From Tannerellaceae bacterium (GTDB lineage: Bacteria; Bacteroidota; Bacteroidia; Bacteroidales; Tannerellaceae): 48,543 bases of DNA. The notes under the pieces were generated by a model. That model saw only the letters and a list, made by a program, of their open reading frames with translations. It did no database searches and was not told where the DNA came from. The translations under genes were made by a program, and so were the position numbers. Of the stretch, positions 17,701-26,357 are shown in pieces. Each line of letters begins with the position of its first letter. The first letter of the stretch is position 1. The stretch lies in assembly GCA_031280435.1 (NCBI GenBank), contig JAITGS010000072.1, positions 1-48,543 on the forward strand. Direction: 5' to 3'.

Positions 17701-19010
17701 ACGGCGTTTTTACGCGGATTCCGTTCGTCGGAAGCCGGATATAATACCTTAACCGGATAGTTGTTTAAGGAAATCTTGCTGATGCCTGAGAACTCCGTGC
17801 CGACCCATATTTCTCCCAGCCTGTCTTCCGTTATGCACAGAAGATAATCGGTTGGCAAATCGCTATTCTCCGTAGTATAATGGTAGGTCTGCCCGTTGTT
17901 TTGGTCGAGGGCAAAGAGGCCGTTTCCGTAGGTCGTAATCCATATAATGTTGCGGGAGTCGTGATATATTTCATAGCGCTCGGCATCAATAGCCGTCAGA
18001 ATATCTGCCGGGATAAGGCTGAACTTTTCGAAATGATTATCCGGGAAGTGCCTCCATACGGAGCCTGAGATATTATGCACCCATTTGTTCCCTTTGTTAT
18101 CGGTATAAAAGGTTGCATTCCGAACCGATTCGTTGTTGAATAAAGTTTCGGACGGAATGAAGCGCATGCTGCGGGAATCGAAGGCGATAAGATCGTCCTT
18201 TGTTGCAATCAAAATCAGGCCGTCGTTCAGCAAGGTTGTCATGTTAAACGCAATAACGGCATTGCCCGGATAGGCTATTGCTTCGCCGAATTTCTGCTGC
18301 CTGTTGTCGAATGAAACGATGCGCTTGTCGCTGATAAAATACAGGCAACCGGAGGCCTCATGCATGCCTGAAAAATACTCGGACGAGAGCCTGACGGCCC
18401 TGTCGTTTTCCAGCCTGAACAGTCCGCCGCGCGAGCCTATCCAGGTTCGCTTTAAGCCGTCTTCGTAAACAAAGCTCACCGATTGGCTTCCCAATTCGGC
18501 CTCTCCGAAGCGAAGCGCCCGCAGGCCTCCTTCGTGGTGCCGAACGCGGCAGCAGCCGTCGGCTCCCCACAGCCATACGTCGCCGCCGGAGAAAAGGCCG
18601 GCATGTGTGAAGTTCTTTTGAGGGTTGGCCGGGTCGAAATCCACAAATCGCTCCAAGCGCGGATCGTAGCAACAAAAAACATTGGTGGTTGTACGAATCC
18701 AGATATAACCTCGGCTGTCTTCCTGCAAACTTCTGATGCGGCTGTCGGGGAGCGAGGCAACATTGCCGGTTTGCGGAAGCATCACCGTAAATTCCTTGCC
18801 GTTATAGCGATTGAGCCCGTTAATCGTTCCAAACCACATAAAGCCTTTATTGTCCTGCATGATGCAGCGAACGGTGTTCTGCGATAAACCGTTCCTGTCG
18901 TTTATCCATTCCATGCGGAGGATTTCGACGGCAAAAATCGGGCTTAATGCAAACAGCAAGGACGCCGACAAGTATATGCGATGAAATAAAGCGGAATTAA
19001 TGGAGCTCAT
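14730..19010 (-). CDS. Hybrid two-component system regulator 2 (HTCS)
   Basis: A 1426-residue HTCS with the same architecture as its neighbour but clearly divergent: signal peptide (MSSINSALFHRIYLSASLLF...), periplasmic propeller repeats with the recurrent pattern DSKGRIWFGT, a Y_Y_Y domain, a membrane helix near residues 870-893, kinase His923 (NISHEFRTPL), ATP-binding motifs (LISNAMKHTPENG, GGTGIGLHLS), receiver Asp1227 (IICDVMMPG) and AraC-type DNA-binding domain (about 1320-1424). The frame extends 42 residues upstream of the chosen start, but only MSSIN gives a clean signal peptide, and a TATATTTG promoter element lies just above it. It lies downstream of the GH28 gene, so it is the likelier regulator of the pectin locus. 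Confidence 0.94.
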   Translation of the reverse strand: MSSINSALFHRIYLSASLLFALSPIFAVEILRMEWINDRNGLSQNTVRCIMQDNKGFMWFGTINGLNRYNGKEFTVMLPQTGNVASLPDSRIRSLQEDSRGYIWIRTTTNVFCCYDPRLERFVDFDPANPQKNFTHAGLFSGGDVWLWGADGCCRVRHHEGGLRALRFGEAELGSQSVSFVYEDGLKRTWIGSRGGLFRLENDRAVRLSSEYFSGMHEASGCLYFISDKRIVSFDNRQQKFGEAIAYPGNAVIAFNMTTLLNDGLILIATKDDLIAFDSRSMRFIPSETLFNNESVRNATFYTDNKGNKWVHNISGSVWRHFPDNHFEKFSLIPADILTAIDAERYEIYHDSRNIIWITTYGNGLFALDQNNGQTYHYTTENSDLPTDYLLCITEDRLGEIWVGTEFSGISKISLNNYPVKVLYPASDERNPRKNAVRLIYEDSQGRFWIGTRTGYLHIYDSSFRKLKSHKISGGLPFAITEDSLGNIWLGTRGKGLLVFPPSGNAPVMSYQLHDIDRQNTSSNNVFDIIRDSKNRIWVATFGGGLHYADLSSKDITFRHINTRTVNQDMMRAIIRDSSGLIWIGTNEGVNVFDPDELIEQNDKYINFRFDLNNNSSINNNEIKAILEDSKGRIWFGTTGGGLNLLIREEPLERSSFKHYTAQNGLSNEVIQTILEDDMGYIWVSTEGGSGISKFDPQTERFENFSFSNNLQSGLFNEGSGWKKKDGELMFGSYSGILIFDPKRIKYDVSAPAIVITGLRINDIDVRPQEKHSPLSQSIALTNSIKLNYSQNSFNIEFAMLNFHSPDYNQYSYYLDGYEKTWNQATRHNIAAYRNLPQGTYFFKVKGSNSFGLWTEQETVLKITVVPPFWRSYYAFLVYALLIIAIVVFIFRTILQIHGLNMAVKIEKQFTEYKLRFFTNISHEFRTPLTIIRASIENLSEMKELPPAVTKQINHMAKSSSNLLRLIDQLLEFRKLQNNQVKLQLEQTEIVGFMNDIYQTFHELSEKKKIRFLFESNLPSRTILIDRDKIDKITYNLISNAMKHTPENGVIALRLDFSEPNDMFTFSVSDSGSGIPKEKENLLFVRFAQINYSSGGTGIGLHLSAELANVHKGKIDYTDSELGGACFSVSIPLSDSNYDKKDIAHNEPAILPANKSVVETSENDETDLPAQNNAFKDHKVLIIEDDDEIRDFIQTHLSASFTVFAAENGEEGLLKAGNEQPNLIICDVMMPGIDGFEVTKRLKEDFQTSHIPVILLTAHSSDEHRLEGIEAGADAYITKPFSMKYLVARIFKLIEQREKLQQRFAREPGIPRHLIRFADKDKEFMDKIHLLIEQNMDNCDFSVDTFASTAGMGRTVFYKKVKGITGHPPNEYLRIIRMKKAAELLATTNLNVSEVSYKVGINDPFYFSKCFKAQFGKSPSQFQKMK

Positions 19011-19036
19011 TCTTATCCTGTTGCTAAAGTTTCCGG

Positions 19037-19044
19037 CAAATATA
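19037..19044 (-). promoter_or_regulatory. -7 element upstream of HTCS 2
   Basis: On the minus strand this reads TATATTTG, an exact TAnnTTTG match, about 27 nt above the chosen start codon. It supports the internal Met as the start and separate transcription of the regulator pair. No good -33 element is seen. Confidence 0.4.
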
Positions 19045-19128
19045 ATGTAATAGCCTCCAAAATCCGAATCGCTATGCGGCCCGCGCTCCTGTACATCTGC
19101 TGCGCCGGGCAAACTCCTGTCGAAGCCC

Positions 19129-19356
19129 ATTTCCATTATGGCAACGGCTCGCGATAATTATCGCAGCCCATCAAATTCAATTCAACGGCTCGCGATAATT
19201 ATCGCAGCCCATCAAATTCAATTCAATGGCTCGCGATAATTATCGCAGCCCATCAAACTCGATTCAATGGCTCGCGATAATTATCGCAGCCCATCAAACT
19301 CGATTCAATGGCTCGCGATAATTATCGCGACGGATTTCCATTATGGCAACGGCTCG
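19129..19356. repeat. Array B: 41-bp repeats with GCGATAATTATCGC core
   Basis: The start motif (C/T)GGCTCG recurs at 19145, 19186, 19227, 19268, 19309 and 19350, exactly 41 bp apart. Each of the first five is followed by the 14-bp palindrome GCGATAATTATCGC. The segments between palindromes come in adjacent like pairs. The outermost segment is the same 23 bp at both ends (19129-19151 and 19334-19356, 205 bp = 5 x 41 apart). The array lies between the GH28 gene and the HTCS 2 promoter and is the reverse-orientation relative of array C. The remaining 19357-19408 shows nothing notable. Confidence 0.95.
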
Positions 19357-19408
19357 GAAATGATTGCCCGCCGACGCTGTGCCCGCGACTTGCGGATAAG
19401 GCTGCGGC

Positions 19409-20734
19409 CTATGGCTCTGTAATACCATGTCCGTTGATGAATATGTTTTCCGGCTTGAAATTGTCTATGCAGTCCGCAGGGATGTCCGAATTTTCGGCCG
19501 CCCGGATGTGCAGGTTCTCGAAGCTGAAGTCCGACAGCCTGTACTGCTCCGATTGCTCCACGTTCAGGAATATGCTGCAATCGAGCCGGATGTTGCGCAT
19601 GCTGATATGGCCGGCCGAGGAGGGCTGGGGTGGGGGAAGTCCTTTGAGGTCGAAGAACTGCGTCCAGGGATGTATGTAGAGGAAGTTGGCCGCATTGCCC
19701 CTTATATCCTCAACCAGTATATACTCGTAGCGCTGCGGAGTGTCGGGCCGCATCTTGAGCCACAGGAGGCGCTGGGCGCTGTCGACCGTTGAGCGTCGGA
19801 AGATGATGTTGCGATTGTGTATGGACTCGCTGCCGCAGGTCAGTGCGCTGTGGCAAAATCCGTAGGTACAGTCTTCGATGATGATATTACGGTTGCCGCC
19901 GTTGCCTGGGTCGCGGTCGGCTGCCGGGCCTTTGCCTCCTTTGAGTGCCACGGCATCGTCGTTGACGGACATGTAGCAGCCCTTGATATGCACATTGGTG
20001 CATGCGTCTATGTCGACGGCGTCTGTGCTGGGCGCCTTCACCGGCCGGCTCGGCGAGAAGATATAGAGGTTACGTAGCCTGACGTTCTCGCATTTGTACA
20101 GGTGCGTTGTCCAGAAGGGCGAGTTGATGAGGCTGACGTCGGCAAGCAGCACATCCTTGCAGCGGGAGATATAGAGCAGGCGCGGGCGCATCTCGTCCAT
20201 GTTGGTGCATTGAGGATTAAACTCGCGGCGCAGCCAGAAGGCTTTCCAGTACCGCAGCCCGTTGCCGTTGATGGTGCCGCGGCCGGAGATGCTGAAGCCG
20301 TCGACGCCGTCGGCATTCACCAAGGCCGCAAAGTACCTCAGCGTCTGGCCCTCCATGCGGGTCATGATGATGGGGAAGTGGCTGATGTCGTCGCTCCCCT
20401 TCAGTACGGCCCCCTCCTCAAGGTGCAGATGCGTTCCGGGCTTAAAGAACAGCGAACCGCTCAGGAACGTTCCTTCGGGAATGATAATCACGCCGCCTCC
20501 CTCCCGCTGCGCTTTGTCTATCACGGCCTGAATCTGCTCGGTCTGAATCTCTGTGCTGTCGTTCGCCGTCCCGTAATCCGTAATCCTGTAATGCCGGCCC
20601 AGCGAGTTAATGTCTATCGCACTGTTATCGCTGAACCATTCGGGAACAGGCGTTCCGTCGGGGAATAAATCCTGTGCCGATGCGTTCGGCAGGCCTATAA
20701 TTGCACAGAGGCAAATGGTATAGATAGCTTTCAT
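19409..20734 (-). CDS. GH28 family pectinase (polygalacturonase-like)
   Basis: A 441-residue exported right-handed beta-helix glycosidase of family GH28, which hydrolyses alpha-galacturonosyl bonds in pectin or rhamnogalacturonan. A signal peptide covers about residues 1-20 (PNASA-QDLF). Family motifs appear in order: STDAVDID (Asp238), VNDDAVALKGG (Asp259, Asp260), CHSALTCGSE (His295) and LKMRP (Lys328), corresponding to NTD, DD, GHG and RIK of classic members. Variation in the first and third motifs suggests a rhamnogalacturonan or exo-type specificity rather than plain polygalacturonase; this is inference. The frame is open 28 residues further upstream, but the chosen Met begins the signal peptide. 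A hairpin-rich gap separates it from susD. Confidence 0.9.
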   Translation of the reverse strand: MKAIYTICLCAIIGLPNASAQDLFPDGTPVPEWFSDNSAIDINSLGRHYRITDYGTANDSTEIQTEQIQAVIDKAQREGGGVIIIPEGTFLSGSLFFKPGTHLHLEEGAVLKGSDDISHFPIIMTRMEGQTLRYFAALVNADGVDGFSISGRGTINGNGLRYWKAFWLRREFNPQCTNMDEMRPRLLYISRCKDVLLADVSLINSPFWTTHLYKCENVRLRNLYIFSPSRPVKAPSTDAVDIDACTNVHIKGCYMSVNDDAVALKGGKGPAADRDPGNGGNRNIIIEDCTYGFCHSALTCGSESIHNRNIIFRRSTVDSAQRLLWLKMRPDTPQRYEYILVEDIRGNAANFLYIHPWTQFFDLKGLPPPQPSSAGHISMRNIRLDCSIFLNVEQSEQYRLSDFSFENLHIRAAENSDIPADCIDNFKPENIFINGHGITEP

Positions 20735-20802
20735 TCTTCTTTTTTGATTGATAAAGTTTATTCTTGCAGCAGATTTATTGCTAAAACCTATACTCCTTTT
20801 CC

Positions 20803-20887
20803 GTCGAGGAGGCTCCAAAAATTTTTTTTGGAGGAAATTTTTTGTCGAGGAGGCGCCAAATTTTTTTTTTGGAGCCTCCTCGACAGA
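20803..20887. repeat. Element H: two-unit 41-bp repeat with strong hairpin
   Basis: GTCGAGGAGGC occurs at 20803 and 20844, 41 bp apart, and its reverse complement GCCTCCTCGAC closes a stem at about 20876-20886 around an A/T-rich loop. The sequence belongs to the same family as array G, 20 kb away. It lies between susD and the GH28 gene, so it would be a hairpin in the intergenic RNA. No U-tract follows on either strand, so mRNA processing or protection is as likely as termination. Confidence 0.8.
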
Positions 20888-20941
20888 AAAATTTCAGTCC
20901 TTAGGGAGGGATTTGGGCATCCGGGATAAGCAATAAACAAT

Positions 20942-20972
20942 GAAGGTGCAGGTTTTTCGCTCCTGCACCTTC
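20942..20972 (-). terminator. Hairpin directly after susD
   Basis: GAAGGTGCAGG and CCTGCACCTTC form a perfect 11-bp stem with a 9-nt loop, 18 nt beyond the susD stop. The following minus-strand bases (ATTGTTTATTG) are only weakly T-rich, so it may be a partial terminator that lowers GH28 expression relative to susCD, or an mRNA 3'-end stabiliser. Confidence 0.6.
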
Positions 20973-20989
20973 TCCCTTTTATGATTAGA

Positions 20990-23068
20990 CTAATAGCCCG
21001 GGTTCTGTAATTCTGTTTTCTGCGCGTCGGTCAGCGCCGTACCGTCTTCGTTAATCAGTCCGTCTATGAATGATTGCGGAACAGGGCGGTAGAGGTGATA
21101 ATCCTTTAGCGTGTTCGAGGCCTTGGTCTCCCGGTTGAAGAGGAGGGTGCGGCGTACGAGCAGCTTGGTGCGGGCCAGATCTTCCCAGCGATGGAACTCG
21201 CCGTTGAGCTCGCGGGTGCGTTCGTTCATGATGAAGTTGAGCATGCGGTCGTAGTCGCCGGAGCAGTTGAGTTGCCGCAGTATGTACTCGTCTTCCTTGG
21301 GCAGCTTGCCGGCGTTGCTTACGGTGAGGCTTGTGGACTGCGAGAAATCGCTCAGGCCGGTGGCAAGCGTATAAGTGTTCTTCTTGCTGTAAGCCTTGTA
21401 CATGGTTGCGTTGGATCCCTGGGTGAACATTGATGTGGTTTCGAAGGCCTCCTGCCCGTCCTGATGGCGCGAGCGATCTTCATTGGCCTTGTACTCTGCC
21501 CGCCGGCGAACTGTGTTGATGGGTTCGAGCGCCTCCTGGTATTTGCCCTGTCGCACGAGTGCTTCGGCTTTGATGAGATATGTCTCGGCTACCCTTGCGA
21601 GTACTCCGTCTCGATAGCTGTTGCCGCCCTCGGAGGTGCGGGTGCCGTCTTCAAACTTCGACAGGCTGACGTACCCGTTCTTAGGCACTGCTACGACTGC
21701 GTCTTTCGAGTTGTTCTGCACTCTCCACTGCCCGCCGGCATTGCCGTTATAATGCACCACGGCATTGGGAACCACTTTGCCTTCAAATTCAAAGTCGGAT
21801 TCGCCTACCAGGGCGAAGTGCTTGCCGCTCCAGTCCGGATCCCAGCGATAGCTCAGCGTGGAGCCATCGTCGGATACGGTTCCGTTCGGTATGAAGATGA
21901 TGACCGGGTCGCCTATTTCTATGGTATAATTCTCGCCCGTATTATTGTTCTTTATGCCGGCCGTTTTATTGGCATTGTAGATGGTGCGGGTAGATTTCCA
22001 GAAGCGGGAGTCGTTCACTTTGTCGTAAGACAGGATGTTGTATTCCGTGGGACGGCAGCGCTGGTAGTTGTGCCCCACCCATGGGCCTCTCTGAATCCAT
22101 GTACCGAAGGCTCCGTTGTGGAACTGGCAGTTCCAGTAGAAGAAGTTGCGATTGCCGTATCGTCCCTGGGTTGATCCGTTGTCGAACTCTGCGGCCATAA
22201 GGATTTCGGGCAGGGTCTCGGCCTCGCAGTTCACTCCCGTCCATGCGGCGAAGAGGGCGGCATAGTCTGCGGCTAAGGGGCGGTGGGCGATGACATCGTC
22301 GCAGAGCGTGATGATGCGGGCGAGGTCGGCGTTCTTGTACTGATCGTTCCATGATTCGTTGCGCTCGCTCACCCGCAGCAGCAGCGCCTTGGCGAGGAAG
22401 TGGGCGGCGGTGTACTTCGTCCATCCGAGCTTGCCTCGGCGGCTTATGTCGCTCTGGGCCGGCAGCAGCTCGTAGGCTGCCTGCAAGTCGTCGATTATCT
22501 GAGCCAGGCACTCCTCCTCGCTTGCACGGCTGAAGGTTCGGACAACTCCTTCGGATGGCTCCGTTCGCAGCACTACGCCGCCGTACTGCGACACTAAGCG
22601 ATAGTAATTGTATCCGCGCATGAAGTGTCCTTCGCCCAGCACCAAGCTGCGGATGTCGGCATTAGTCACCGCATCCGCATTGGCAATAACGGTATTGGCC
22701 GAGGAGATGCCGTAGTATAGCTGATCCCAAAGGGCCTGCGGAGTGGGCACGTTGGCGTTCATGCCGGTGGTGATTGCTCCCAGGCGCGCGTCGTAAATCA
22801 TCCAGGGCTCGGAGGTGGCGTCGGTTCCCATCTCGAACTCATCGGTACCATACGAAGTGATGCCGTAGGCCCACTCGAAGGCGAAGAGCCAGCGGCCGTT
22901 GGAATAAAGTGAACCGGCCAGCTCAACTATGCCCTGCTCGGTTTTCAGATAGTCGCTCAGGTATCCGCTCTTGTACTCTTCGTCGAGGAAGCTCTCGGAG
23001 CAGGAATAGAATGAAACGGAGGCAATAATGGCTATAAGGCCTCCCGATATATATTTATACGCTTTCAT
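20990..23068 (-). CDS. SusD/RagB family glycan-binding lipoprotein
   Basis: A 692-residue outer-membrane surface lipoprotein that caps the SusC transporter and binds oligosaccharides for import. The signal peptide ends in a lipobox at Cys23 (SFYSC). An N-terminal SusD-like region (residues about 24-220, FLDEEYKSGYLSDYLKTEQG) is followed by the RagB/SusD C-terminal region with the hallmark ending YHLYRPVPQ and LQNPGY. It is longer than typical members (about 500-600 residues). It starts 23 nt after susC, the standard operon arrangement. Neighbouring GH28 and GH105 genes suggest galacturonate-containing oligosaccharides as ligand; this is inferred from context, not from binding residues. Confidence 0.95.
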   Translation of the reverse strand: MKAYKYISGGLIAIIASVSFYSCSESFLDEEYKSGYLSDYLKTEQGIVELAGSLYSNGRWLFAFEWAYGITSYGTDEFEMGTDATSEPWMIYDARLGAITTGMNANVPTPQALWDQLYYGISSANTVIANADAVTNADIRSLVLGEGHFMRGYNYYRLVSQYGGVVLRTEPSEGVVRTFSRASEEECLAQIIDDLQAAYELLPAQSDISRRGKLGWTKYTAAHFLAKALLLRVSERNESWNDQYKNADLARIITLCDDVIAHRPLAADYAALFAAWTGVNCEAETLPEILMAAEFDNGSTQGRYGNRNFFYWNCQFHNGAFGTWIQRGPWVGHNYQRCRPTEYNILSYDKVNDSRFWKSTRTIYNANKTAGIKNNNTGENYTIEIGDPVIIFIPNGTVSDDGSTLSYRWDPDWSGKHFALVGESDFEFEGKVVPNAVVHYNGNAGGQWRVQNNSKDAVVAVPKNGYVSLSKFEDGTRTSEGGNSYRDGVLARVAETYLIKAEALVRQGKYQEALEPINTVRRRAEYKANEDRSRHQDGQEAFETTSMFTQGSNATMYKAYSKKNTYTLATGLSDFSQSTSLTVSNAGKLPKEDEYILRQLNCSGDYDRMLNFIMNERTRELNGEFHRWEDLARTKLLVRRTLLFNRETKASNTLKDYHLYRPVPQSFIDGLINEDGTALTDAQKTELQNPGY

Positions 23069-23091
23069 ATTTACTCTGTATATTATAAAGG

Positions 23092-26000
23092 TTAGAAAGT
23101 TATATCAAGTCCAAAGGTCCATCCTTGATTGTATGTAGCTCCACCCAGGTCCAGGTCGATGAAGTCTACGCTCGAATAGATGGTGAAGGGGTTATTTGCC
23201 TGCACATAAACCTTAAGGTTGGACAGGCCTGCCTTGCGTATGATGCTGCGGGGAAGTATATAGCCTAAGGAGATGTTGCGCATCTTGAGGAAGTTGGCTT
23301 CGCGGAAACCTATGAGGTTGGCATAGGCATCGCCGCCCGATTCGTTGTAGATGGGCATCTGGTATTCCGCTCCCGTATTGGAGGGCGTCCAGTAGTCAAT
23401 CACCCGCTGGTTGTATCGGCCGGTCTGGCTCTCGCCGCCTGCCTCCACCCAATACTTGAAGCGGCCGTACATCTGCAATGACAGCTCGATGTCTTTGTAG
23501 CTAAAGGTATTCATCCAGCCGAACGTCCAGCGCGGATTACGATTGCCGAGTATGACGCGGTCGTTGTCGTCTATCTTATATATCTCCTTGCCCTCGTCGT
23601 CCAAATCGTTCTTGACGTCGACCGGCTTCACCATGCCCGGCTTGAACTTATGTCCGTTGGCGTTATACTTGCCCATCAGCTCCTGATCTGCGGCCGTATC
23701 CTGCCACAGGCGCTCTTTTTGGAAGTTATAGTACACCGAGATGGAGTTGCCGATGAACCAGGAGTTGGAAATATCGTCGGTCTCGCCCGAAGCCAGCTCA
23801 TCTATCATGTCTTTGGTAAAAGCGGCCGACAGGGTTGAGTTCCACGACAGAGTGCGGGTTTGCACCGGAACAAGGTTGAGCGTCACGTCTACGCCTTCGT
23901 TTGAGGTGCGGCCTATATTGGCAATGGTGTTGGGATAGCCGAGCAGGGTTGGAATCTTCATACTTAGCAGCAGGTTCCTGGTGGAGGAGGTGTACCAGTC
24001 GACCGAGCCGCTGATGCGCTCCTTCAGGAAGCTGAAGTCGAGGCCGACGTTCCACTGCGTGGTCTTTTCCCATCCGAGCTGCTTGTTGGGCATGCCTATC
24101 TGGTCTTTCACGTAGAAGGGCTCGTTCGTTGTATAGATGATGATGTTGCCGTCGCTGTTGATGCCGTTGAAAGGCTGGCGGCCCGACTGTATGCTGCCGA
24201 GGGTGCCGTAAGGATCGACGGCTGCATTGCCGGTGGTGCCGACGCCCACACGCAGCTTCAGGTTATCAAGCCGGCCGTAATCCTGCATGAAGGCTTCCTG
24301 GTTGATGCGCCATCCGAGAGCCAGCGAGGGAAAGAAGTCCCACTTGTGCCCGGCGGACAGCTGCGATGCTCCGTCCCAGCGGCCGGATGCGGTCAGCAGG
24401 TAGCGGTCGTTGAATCCGTAGTTGAAGCGCACCATGTACGATTCGAGCTGGCGCTCATTGATGCCGGTTCCCCAGGCTGCGGATACCAGCTCGCCCTTGG
24501 GGTCGAGCGTGCCGAAGGCATTCCAGGTCCAGTTCTCGTTCGGAACTCCCTGGCCGTTCATATCGGAGGTTTCGTACTGCCAGGCGGAGGCTGTATGCAG
24601 CAGGGTGGCGCCAAAGGTATGCTTGCCGAAGATTCGGTTGTAGTCGAGCTGCTCGTCGAGCGTCCACGAGAGGTCGTTGCGCTGCTGGAGACGGGCGTAA
24701 TTCCTGGCTCCGGTGCCGCGGGTGACGGATTCGGCGCCGATGAAGGTGCCCTCGCGCCAATAGCGGAAGTCGGGGCCAAAGTTGATGCGGAACTTCAGTC
24801 CTTCAAGCGGCTTCACTATCTCTCCTATATTCAGTACGGCGTAAAAGCTGCCGAGCGCCCGGAAGGTTTTGCGCTGCTGCTGCGAGCGGTTCCATTCGTC
24901 TACCACGTTTGATACATTGTCCTCGCCGCCCGGATGCCGGATGAAGTTGCCGTCGGCGTCGTAAGGTTTGGAGAAGGCGAAGTTCCTCTGCGCCCAGCCA
25001 TATATATAGGTAGGGATTCCGGTGGTGGAGGAGGCTCCGGTTTCGGAGGTTCCGTAGTCCTGCACTCCATAGGAGGCGTTGACGGCTGCTCCGAGGGTGA
25101 ACCACAGGGTGGGGTTGATGGTCGTATTGATGTTGGCCGTATAGCGCTCATACGACTGCCCCATGAGAGTGCCGCTGTTGTTAAGGTATCCGAGCGATGC
25201 GTATGTGTTGGCCTTCTCCGTCCCGCCGCTTGCGCTGACGGTATGTTCGGAGGTGATGCCGGTTCGGGTGACGAAGTCCGTCCAGTCGGTAGATGCCACC
25301 CGCGAGCCGTCCCATTGGCTTCCGCTCCATCCGCTCATTATATTATTATATGTGGTGGGGTCGCCGCTCATGATGGCAAAGACTTTGGCGTCGTCCTCAG
25401 GCGTGGGCTTGTCGCCGGGCGCTGTGATAAGGCCTGCGTTGTACATTGCCCATCGGCGCCAGGTGATATAATCGGAGGCGTTCATCATTTCGGATCTGGT
25501 CTTTTGGACTTCCGATGTGACCGTCCCGGAGTAGTTAAGCCGATAGGCGCCTTCCTTGCCTTTCTTTGTGGTGACGAGTATAACGCCGTTGGCGCCGCGG
25601 GAGCCGTAGATAGCCGTTGCGGAGGCATCCTTCAGGACGTCTACCGATTCGATGTCGCGCGGGTTAATCGTTTCTATTGCCGATTTGGACATCAGCGGCA
25701 CTCCGTCTACCACGTAGAGCGGATCATTGGAGGCGGATATGGAGCGATTGCCGCGGATACGGACGGTACCGAGCTCGCCCGGGCGTTCGTTCGAGGTAAC
25801 GTCCACGCCGGCTGCCTTGCCTTGCAGAGCCTGCATGGCATTGACCACCGGACGGGCTTCTATCTCCTTCGCTCCCACATGAGCCAGGGCGCCGGTCACG
25901 TCGCTTTTCTTCCGGACGCCGTAGCCTACCACAATAACTTCTTCGAGCAGCCTGGTATCTTCCTCCAGGGTTACATTGATGCTGCGCTGGTTTCCTGCCT

Positions 26001-26271
26001 TGATGCTTCGGCTGATAAAGCCTATGTAGGAAAACTGCAATACCGCTTCGGAGTTGGGTATGTTCAGCGAATAGCTGCCGTTGGCATCCGTTGCGGTGCC
26101 GGTGGAGCTGCCAACAATCTGTACGCTTACGCCGGGCAAAGGTTCGCCCTGCGCATCCTGTACTTTTCCTGTGACGACGACGCTTTGCGCCGTCATTCCT
26201 GCACAACAGGCGACCAGCAGGCATATCACTGCCAATCGCCGGAGTGCGAACTCTCTTTTCTTTAGATTCAT
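23092..26271 (-). CDS. SusC/RagA family TonB-dependent transporter
   Basis: A 1059-residue outer-membrane beta-barrel that imports oligosaccharides using TonB energy. After a signal peptide (residues about 1-28) comes a carboxypeptidase-regulatory-like domain (about 30-105, VTGKVQDAQGEPLPGVSVQI), the TonB box and SusC signature (EEVIVVGYGVRKKSDVTGAL), a plug domain with VRIRGNRSISASNDPLYVVD, and a long barrel ending WTFGLDITF. No N-terminal anti-sigma-interacting (STN) extension is seen, fitting control by a hybrid two-component regulator rather than an ECF sigma factor. It lies 86 nt after the GH105 gene and 23 nt before susD. Confidence 0.96.
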   Translation of the reverse strand: MNLKKREFALRRLAVICLLVACCAGMTAQSVVVTGKVQDAQGEPLPGVSVQIVGSSTGTATDANGSYSLNIPNSEAVLQFSYIGFISRSIKAGNQRSINVTLEEDTRLLEEVIVVGYGVRKKSDVTGALAHVGAKEIEARPVVNAMQALQGKAAGVDVTSNERPGELGTVRIRGNRSISASNDPLYVVDGVPLMSKSAIETINPRDIESVDVLKDASATAIYGSRGANGVILVTTKKGKEGAYRLNYSGTVTSEVQKTRSEMMNASDYITWRRWAMYNAGLITAPGDKPTPEDDAKVFAIMSGDPTTYNNIMSGWSGSQWDGSRVASTDWTDFVTRTGITSEHTVSASGGTEKANTYASLGYLNNSGTLMGQSYERYTANINTTINPTLWFTLGAAVNASYGVQDYGTSETGASSTTGIPTYIYGWAQRNFAFSKPYDADGNFIRHPGGEDNVSNVVDEWNRSQQQRKTFRALGSFYAVLNIGEIVKPLEGLKFRINFGPDFRYWREGTFIGAESVTRGTGARNYARLQQRNDLSWTLDEQLDYNRIFGKHTFGATLLHTASAWQYETSDMNGQGVPNENWTWNAFGTLDPKGELVSAAWGTGINERQLESYMVRFNYGFNDRYLLTASGRWDGASQLSAGHKWDFFPSLALGWRINQEAFMQDYGRLDNLKLRVGVGTTGNAAVDPYGTLGSIQSGRQPFNGINSDGNIIIYTTNEPFYVKDQIGMPNKQLGWEKTTQWNVGLDFSFLKERISGSVDWYTSSTRNLLLSMKIPTLLGYPNTIANIGRTSNEGVDVTLNLVPVQTRTLSWNSTLSAAFTKDMIDELASGETDDISNSWFIGNSISVYYNFQKERLWQDTAADQELMGKYNANGHKFKPGMVKPVDVKNDLDDEGKEIYKIDDNDRVILGNRNPRWTFGWMNTFSYKDIELSLQMYGRFKYWVEAGGESQTGRYNQRVIDYWTPSNTGAEYQMPIYNESGGDAYANLIGFREANFLKMRNISLGYILPRSIIRKAGLSNLKVYVQANNPFTIYSSVDFIDLDLGGATYNQGWTFGLDITF

Positions 26272-26357
26272 AATAAGTCGGATTAAATTTTTGTCAACAA
26301 TTTAGAGATACTTTATTTTCTTATTCGAGAACTCCTAATAAATAATTAGAAGCTCCC

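Noticed and set aside
19011..19136. 42-residue N-terminal extension of HTCS 2
   Set aside because: It would run into array B and place a charged segment before the signal peptide; an exact -7 promoter element lies inside it.
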